64,000 nt of DNA from NCBI GenBank assembly GCA_029961745.1, contig CP124680.1, forward strand, positions 1,674,001 through 1,738,000, in the 5' to 3' direction. The number at the start of each line of letters is the position of its first letter. Positions within the stretch are counted from its first letter, which is position 1. Source of the stretch: Nocardioides sp. L-11A (GTDB lineage Bacteria > Actinomycetota > Actinomycetes > Propionibacteriales > Nocardioidaceae). Shown one piece after another: positions 59,612 through 64,000 of the stretch. A program made the position numbers and the translations under genes. The notes beneath the pieces are model-generated. The model saw only the letters and a list, made by a program, of their open reading frames with translations, did no database searches and was not told the DNA's origin.

Positions 59612-61110
59612 CGGGTCAGGAACTGGCCCAGCAGGCCCGGCGTCGCCGCCTCGGCGAGTGCGATCGCCGCGGCCACCGGTACGTCGGGCACGTGGACCTG
59701 GCCCTTGCCGCCGGCCGTCGTCGCGGCCAGCGAGACCAGCCCGGCCCGGCGCTGGAACCAGGTGGCGCGCTGGTTCCAGCCGATCACGTGGCCCGCGGCG
59801 AGTGCGTCGCGGGTGCGCAGCGCCGAGCCGGAGCGCATCACCACGTGGCCGTCGACGAAGGCGTGCCCGAGCGCGCCGGCCCGGTCGCGGGCGAGGGCGA
59901 GGGCGACGACGACCGGCGCCGCCGCGAGCAGGAGCAGCCAGGTCGGCGCCCCCGCGAGCACCGCGGCCACGACCGCCGCGACGAACGGCAGCGCGCCGAG
60001 CAGGGCCCGGGTGTAGCGCCGGGTGGTCGCCGCCCGGCCGTGGGGGAGCAGCGCGCCGGTGACCGGGGCCGTCGTGCCCAGCACGGCGGCCGCGACGTCG
60101 TACCCGGTCGCGCGGGGTGCGGGGGGAAGCAGGACGGCCGAGCTGGACTGGTCGCCGCTGAGACCGGTGACGATCGCGCCCACCCGGCGACCGCGCGCCA
60201 GGCGCAGGGCGGCCGGCTCGCCGATACTGGCGCCGGCCAGGCGGGCGACGTCGATGCTCGTCTCCCGGCGGGTGAGCAGGCCGCGCCGGACGTGCCACGC
60301 GGCGCCGTGCCGGCTCAGGACGAACCCGCCGTTGGTGACGAGGTAGCCGCCGACCGCGAGCAGCGTCACCAGTAGGACGGCGCCGACGACGAGGGTGAGC
60401 ACGAAGGACTGCCCGATCGCGGCGAGGTCGTCCTCGCTGACCCGGATCTCGATCGACTCCATGAGCTGGAAGCCGACACCGACGATCGCGCCGAGGCCGA
60501 CCAGGACGGTGCCGCTGAAGGGGGCGTACCACAGCCAGCGCGGCGAGAACCGGGCGACGACCTGCTCCGACTCGGGGACGGCACCCGGCTCCGGGGCGTC
60601 GGCGGCCGCGACGGTGCGCAGCAGCGCGGCCCGCAGTCGCGCCGCCTCCTCCCGGGGCAGCGCGTCGAGCTCGAGTCGCTCGTCGCTGTCGCTCGCGACG
60701 CTGCCCGTGCCGATCACGACGGTCGCCAGGCCGAGCACCCGGTGGATCGGCGAGGCGCTCAGGTCGACGGTGCGGACCCGGTCGACGGGGGTGGAGAGGG
60801 TGTGCCGCTGCAGCAGTCCGCGCCTCAGCTCGACCCGGCCGCCGGTGATCCGGTAGGTCGTCGTGAGGTAGCGCACCACGCCGAGGCCGACGGGGAGTCC
60901 GACGCCCAGCAGGGCCCACGGGCCGATGCCGGACGCGCTGCCGGCGACGACCAGGCCGAGCAGCACCGGCAGGAACTTGCCGACCTCCTTGATCGGGTGG
61001 ACCAGGAGCATGCGGGGGTCGAGGCGGTGCCAGGCATCGGGGGCCGGGGCCGGTGCCGGAGCAGGCGCCGGAGGTGGGGGCGGAGGTGGGGGCGGCGGGG
61101 GCAGGCTCAC
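59608..61110 (-). CDS. bPH2-domain membrane protein (YdbT-like)
   Basis: 500 residues. A run of prolines and Ala-Pro at residues 4-24, then several paired membrane helices, with bPH2 beta stretches between (TTTYRITGGRVELRRGLLQRHTLSTPVDRVRTVDLSASPIHRVLGLATVVIG). Three bPH2 modules are likely, as in B. subtilis YdbT, which with YdbS affects resistance to some bacteriocins. GTG 61110 overlaps the upstream stop (GTGA). Role in the envelope is inferred. Confidence 0.85.
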   Translation of the reverse strand: MSLPPPPPPPPPPPAPAPAPAPAPDAWHRLDPRMLLVHPIKEVGKFLPVLLGLVVAGSASGIGPWALLGVGLPVGLGVVRYLTTTYRITGGRVELRRGLLQRHTLSTPVDRVRTVDLSASPIHRVLGLATVVIGTGSVASDSDERLELDALPREEAARLRAALLRTVAAADAPEPGAVPESEQVVARFSPRWLWYAPFSGTVLVGLGAIVGVGFQLMESIEIRVSEDDLAAIGQSFVLTLVVGAVLLVTLLAVGGYLVTNGGFVLSRHGAAWHVRRGLLTRRETSIDVARLAGASIGEPAALRLARGRRVGAIVTGLSGDQSSSAVLLPPAPRATGYDVAAAVLGTTAPVTGALLPHGRAATTRRYTRALLGALPFVAAVVAAVLAGAPTWLLLLAAAPVVVALALARDRAGALGHAFVDGHVVMRSGSALRTRDALAAGHVIGWNQRATWFQRRAGLVSLAATTAGGKGQVHVPDVPVAAAIALAEAATPGLLGQFLTR

Positions 61111-61589
61111 GTCGCGTCACCCTCGACGAGGTCGGCCTTGCGGGTCAGCTCGTCGACGAGCGCCAGCGCGACCGGCCGGTCGAGGCCCTCGATCTGGAGG
61201 GGGCCGGCGGCCGACGCCGTGGTCACCGTGACGGTCGCGAGCCGGAAGAGCCGCGCGAGCGGGCCCTGGGCGAGGTCGACCGTCTGCACTCGCGACATCG
61301 GCGCGATCCGCCGCTCTCGCGCCCACCAGCCGCGCTGGGTGTAGACCGCGGTCGCGGACACCTCCCAGCGGTGCACGCGATAGCGCCACTGCGGGACGAC
61401 GACCGCGACCGCCGCGCAGACGACGACGGCAAGACCCACCAGCCACCAGCGCAGGCCGTCCGGCCCGGCGAGCACTGCGGCCACGCTGAGCCCGACCGCC
61501 ACGATCACGGCCGAGATCCCGGTCTCGACGTACCACATCAGGCGGGCCCGGGGACTGACCCGATGGGCGGGGTCGCGCAGCTGGTTCAC
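61107..61589 (-). CDS. bPH2-domain membrane protein (YdbS-like)
   Basis: About 160 residues. Two membrane helices (LMWYVETGISAVIVAVGLSV and WWLVGLAVVVCAAVAVVV), then one bPH2 domain (WEVSATAVYTQRGWWARERRIAPMSRVQTVDLAQGPLARLF). GTG 61589 is chosen because it starts just before the conserved domain and TAGGCT lies eight bases upstream; the longer frame to 61664 is possible. First gene of the YdbS/YdbT-like pair. Confidence 0.82.
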   Translation of the reverse strand: MNQLRDPAHRVSPRARLMWYVETGISAVIVAVGLSVAAVLAGPDGLRWWLVGLAVVVCAAVAVVVPQWRYRVHRWEVSATAVYTQRGWWARERRIAPMSRVQTVDLAQGPLARLFRLATVTVTTASAAGPLQIEGLDRPVALALVDELTRKADLVEGDAT

Positions 61590-61737
61590 GCTGGGGAAGC
61601 CTACGTCGTGCGGCCGTGCGTCCCGGCCCGGGACTAGGTCCCGGCCCGCGGGCGGTGAATCCACCCGAAATGACCATGGCGTACCGGCCTTCGGTCATGA
61701 TCGCCCGCGTCCCTGCGCGCGCGGGCGGGAGCCGTCC

Positions 61738-61743
61738 TAGCCT
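61738..61743 (+). promoter_or_regulatory. -10 box of a leaderless promoter for the GGDEF gene
   Basis: TAGCCT ends exactly six bases before ATG 61750. The spacer GGAGAC contains GGAG, but at two bases from the ATG it is too close to act as a ribosome binding site. Confidence 0.5.
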
Positions 61744-61749
61744 GGAGAC

Positions 61750-62943
61750 ATGCTGGACACGGTGACCCTGCGGGTGGCCTTCGGGCTCGTCGCGATCTGT
61801 GTCCTCGCGCTCTTCTACGGGGCCACCTACCGCTCGACCCGGTCGTCGTACAGCGGCTGGTGGTGCGCGTCCCTGACGTTCTTCATCGTCAGCGCCCTGC
61901 TGTTCCTGTTCAACGGGTCGCCGGCGCAGGTCGTGGCGAACCCGCTCGGCAACACGACGGGGGTGCTCGGTGCGGCGTGCGTGTGGGCGGGTGGTCGTTC
62001 GCTGCGCGAGCGGCGGGTGCGGCTCTGGCAGCTGCTGGTGGTGCCGGCGACCGTGCTGGTCGTGTCGTTCGCCGACGACCCGCGCACCGACATCTGGTCG
62101 GGTGGTGCGGTCTACCTGGCCGGCATGGCCTGCCTGATCGGCGCCTCCGCGCGGGAGCTCGCCCTGGTGCTGCGCGACCTCGGCGCCGGTGGCGCCGCCC
62201 GCGTCCAGTACCGGTTCGTCCTCACGGCGATGGCCGTCGTCTCGGCCGTCATCGCCGTGTTCTACCTGGCGCGCACGATCGCGTTCGTGGTCGTCGGCCC
62301 GACCCACCCGTTCTTCCTGGCGGTCTTCGGGGCTCAGGTCACGACCCTGCTCATGATGGTGCTGCTCGTGGTGGTCACCTTCAGCATGTCGGCGCTCAGC
62401 CACGAGCAGCAGACCTCCGAGCTGCGGGTGCAGGCGACCCGGGACGGGCTGACCGGCCTGCTCAACCGCTCCGAGTTCCTGCGGGCGGCCCAGCGGGAGC
62501 TCGACCGCGGCCCGGCCCACGGCGACGCCGCCGTCGTCGTGGCCGACCTCGACCGCTTCAAGAGCATCAACGATGGCCTGGGGCACGCGGCGGGCGACCG
62601 CGCCCTCACCGCGTTCGCGGCCGCCTGCCAGGAGGTGGTCGGGGTCCGCGGCCTGCTCGGCCGCCTCGGTGGCGACGAGTTCGTCCTCCTCGTCCGCGGG
62701 GCCCCGGCCGAGGCCGTGGTCGAGGAGATCGCGCGGCGCTACCGCGGCGACGACGCGAGCGTGATGCCGACGGTCAGCTTCGGCATCGCGACCGTCGTCC
62801 CCGGTGACGACATCGACCTGGCGGTGGCCGACGCCGACGGCGCCCTCTACGAGGCCAAGTCGGCCGGGCGGGCCCGCGCCGTGCGCGCCCCGCGGGCCGA
62901 CGAGCGGGACGGCTCGCAGCAGGACCGGCGGCGTACGGCGTAG
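61750..62943 (+). CDS. Membrane-bound diguanylate cyclase (GGDEF)
   Basis: 397 residues. Six to seven membrane helices occupy residues 1-215, followed by a short linker and a GGDEF domain at about 228-385. DGLTGLLNRSEF, DLDRFKSINDGLGHAAGD and GRLGGDEFVLLVRG (active-site GGDEF near 315) are intact. An RxxD inhibitory site is not seen upstream of GGDEF (VRGLLGRLGGDEF), so product feedback may be absent. It makes cyclic di-GMP from GTP at the membrane. No EAL domain or effector is nearby. Confidence 0.93.
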   Translation: MLDTVTLRVAFGLVAICVLALFYGATYRSTRSSYSGWWCASLTFFIVSALLFLFNGSPAQVVANPLGNTTGVLGAACVWAGGRSLRERRVRLWQLLVVPATVLVVSFADDPRTDIWSGGAVYLAGMACLIGASARELALVLRDLGAGGAARVQYRFVLTAMAVVSAVIAVFYLARTIAFVVVGPTHPFFLAVFGAQVTTLLMMVLLVVVTFSMSALSHEQQTSELRVQATRDGLTGLLNRSEFLRAAQRELDRGPAHGDAAVVVADLDRFKSINDGLGHAAGDRALTAFAAACQEVVGVRGLLGRLGGDEFVLLVRGAPAEAVVEEIARRYRGDDASVMPTVSFGIATVVPGDDIDLAVADADGALYEAKSAGRARAVRAPRADERDGSQQDRRRTA

Positions 62944-62948
62944 CCGGC

Positions 62949-63527
62949 TCAGCCGCGCGCGATCCGGCCGGACAGCTTCAGCCGCATCCCGGTCGTGCGG
63001 CTGAGGCCGTCGTCGGCGTAGAAGCGCTTCCCGCTGGTCCGGGCGACCCCGACGCCGACGCGCACCCACGCGGGGTCGCCGATGCAGGCCGTGGGGACGG
63101 TGAAGGTGGCCGTCCGCCGGCCCTGCTCGGCCCCGAAGCCGGCGCACGGGACCGCCGTCCCGCCGATCACGAGAGCGGACTCGGTGGCGCCGGCGAACCG
63201 GAGGTGGGCGAGGTCGTAGGTGCCACCGGGCGTCCGGACCGCCGCATTGAGGATGACGCCCTTGCGGGGGAGCCGGCCGCGGGTTCGCAGGTGGATGACC
63301 AGGGTGTCCGTCCCGTGGCTGACCCGCACCTTGCGGATGTCGATGCCGCGCTCGCCCGGTGCGACCTGCTCCTTGTCCGACGAGAAGGAGGCGGTGACGA
63401 CGTCGCGCGCCGGGTCGGTGTGGACCAGGTCGGCGGCGGACGCGAGGCCGGGGCCGGTGGCCACGAGGCCGAGCGCCCCGGCGAGGGCAGCGGCGAGGCG
63501 GAGGACGGTGCGGGGAACGGGGGACAT
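62949..63527 (-). CDS. Secreted protein of unknown family
   Basis: 192 residues. Sec signal peptide (residues 1-29, cleavage after ASA-AD), then a beta-rich domain: DLVHTDPARDVVTASF, DTLVIHLRTRGRLPRKG, and two cysteines (VPCAGF and TACIGDP) that could form a disulfide. The C-terminus is basic. ATG 63527 has GGAGG nine bases upstream; ATG 63536 is the alternative. No function is recognised. It is convergent with the GGDEF gene and divergent from the acyl-CoA dehydrogenase gene. Confidence 0.75.
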   Translation of the reverse strand: MSPVPRTVLRLAAALAGALGLVATGPGLASAADLVHTDPARDVVTASFSSDKEQVAPGERGIDIRKVRVSHGTDTLVIHLRTRGRLPRKGVILNAAVRTPGGTYDLAHLRFAGATESALVIGGTAVPCAGFGAEQGRRTATFTVPTACIGDPAWVRVGVGVARTSGKRFYADDGLSRTTGMRLKLSGRIARG

Positions 63528-63583
63528 GCGGGCCATCCTCCGACGAATCGGTCGCGGGCGTGGCGAAATTGAACGGGGTCGCC

Positions 63584-63615
63584 GGTTAACAAACATTAAC
63601 CTCGTGACCTACGAT
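63584..63615 (+). promoter_or_regulatory. Operator and leaderless promoter of the acyl-CoA dehydrogenase gene
   Basis: GGTTAA-CAAACA-TTAACC (63584-63601) is a perfect 6-bp inverted repeat, AT-rich in a GC-rich window. TACGAT (63610-63615) follows and is exactly six bases before ATG 63622. The repeat covers the -35 to -20 region, so a repressor bound there would block transcription. A TetR/FadR-type regulator would be expected for this gene class. Confidence 0.65.
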
Positions 63616-63621
63616 GGGGAC

Positions 63622-64000
63622 ATGACCCAGTTCGAGCTGTCGCGTGAGCACGAGGAGTTCCGGCGTACCGTCCGGGACTTCGCCGAGGCCACCATCCGCC
63701 CGCACGTGGCGGAGTGGGACAAGGCCCACCACTTCCCGACCGACGTGGTCCAGAAGATGGGCGAGCTGGGGCTGTTCGGTCTCACCGCCCCGGAGGAGTA
63801 CGGCGGCGCCGGCCTCGAGGCGGCCGACGGCCCGTTCACGTCGCTGTGCCTGGCGATCGAGGAGCTCGGCCGGATCGACCAGTCGCTCGGCGTGACGCTC
63901 GAGGCGGGCGTCGGGCTCGGCGTCAACCCGATCCTCACCTACGGCTCCGACGAGCAGAAGAAGACCTGGCTGCCCGATCTGGTCGCCGGTCAGCGGCTCG
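63622..64000 (+). CDS. Acyl-CoA dehydrogenase, N-terminal part cut by the window edge
   Basis: 126 residues are visible. MTQFELSREHEEFRRTVRDFAEATIRPH and LFGLTAPEEYGGAGLEAADG, then AIEELGRIDQSLGVTLEAG and YGSDEQKKTWLPDLVAGQRL are the N-terminal helical domain of the family. It would oxidise an acyl-CoA to the enoyl-CoA with FAD. The catalytic Glu and FAD-binding parts are outside the window. TACGAT six bases before the ATG indicates a leaderless mRNA. Confidence 0.93.
   Translation, partial: MTQFELSREHEEFRRTVRDFAEATIRPHVAEWDKAHHFPTDVVQKMGELGLFGLTAPEEYGGAGLEAADGPFTSLCLAIEELGRIDQSLGVTLEAGVGLGVNPILTYGSDEQKKTWLPDLVAGQRL

Noticed and set aside
61107..63147. Long minus-strand frame spanning the GGDEF gene
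   Set aside because: Antisense shadow of the diguanylate cyclase; only the segment below 61589 carries the bPH2 protein, in another frame.

Overview
The window is high-GC DNA from an actinobacterium. Evidence includes GTG starts, many ATGA/GTGA start-stop overlaps, a Mycobacterium-like order rpiB, nei, (phosphatase), tRNAs, tig, clpP1, clpP2, clpX, a Mycobacterium-type LpdA quinone reductase, WXG100/EccC-type secretion genes, and many leaderless genes with a TANNNT box six bases before the start codon. The gene mix fits Nocardioidaceae (Nocardioides-like), but the genus is inferred from memory of families, not from a search. No rRNA, CRISPR array, prophage or classical insertion sequence was seen.

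Region 1 (1-7.9 kb, minus strand) is a catabolic cluster. In transcription order it holds a flavin monooxygenase, a three-gene ribose/fructose-type ABC importer, an acetoacetyl-CoA synthetase fused in frame to a TetR-type regulator, and the start of a short-chain dehydrogenase. A perfect 24-bp palindrome upstream is the obvious operator candidate. The set could import and activate a small hydroxy- or keto-acid, with the enzyme carrying its own repressor. lpd (dihydrolipoyl dehydrogenase) follows divergently.

Region 2 (9.5-33 kb) is the most interesting block. A leftward arm encodes PP2C phosphatase, an FHA protein, a membrane Ser/Thr kinase and a cytoplasmic FHA/HTH protein. A rightward arm encodes a 2080-residue Ig-like/Fn3 surface protein, a MoxR AAA ATPase, a DUF58 protein, a transglutaminase-fold membrane protein whose catalytic triad is lost, an FHA-EccC/EssC-type secretion ATPase, two small WXG100-class proteins, a 436-residue secreted-type protein and two small accessory proteins. 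This is the gene set of the bifidobacterial PFNA cluster (kinase, fn3, AAA, duf58, tgm, prpC) joined to a stripped-down type VII secretion locus. Two palindromes sit at its two promoter regions.

Region 3 (33-57 kb) is mostly conserved chromosome: a polar amino-acid ABC transporter, lpdA, rpiB, nei, a SpoIIE-type phosphatase, tRNA-Gly(TCC), tRNA-Pro(TGG), tig, a methyltransferase/lipase pair, an SRPBCC protein, a PQQ-propeller lipoprotein, clpP1-clpP2-clpX, an inverted valS, a SpoIID-like protein and BenE with an XRE-cupin regulator. Three copies of a 92-94 bp two-tier hairpin repeat lie in intergenic spaces. Two of them, in the same orientation, bracket an AbiEi/DUF559-like nuclease gene.

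Region 4 (55-64 kb) holds regulator-target modules: TetR/DUF4873 against an AurF-type diiron oxygenase, HxlR against an MFS exporter with a PemK-like protein, a bPH2 membrane protein pair, a diguanylate cyclase, a secreted protein of unknown role and the start of an acyl-CoA dehydrogenase. Several of these have clear palindromic operators.
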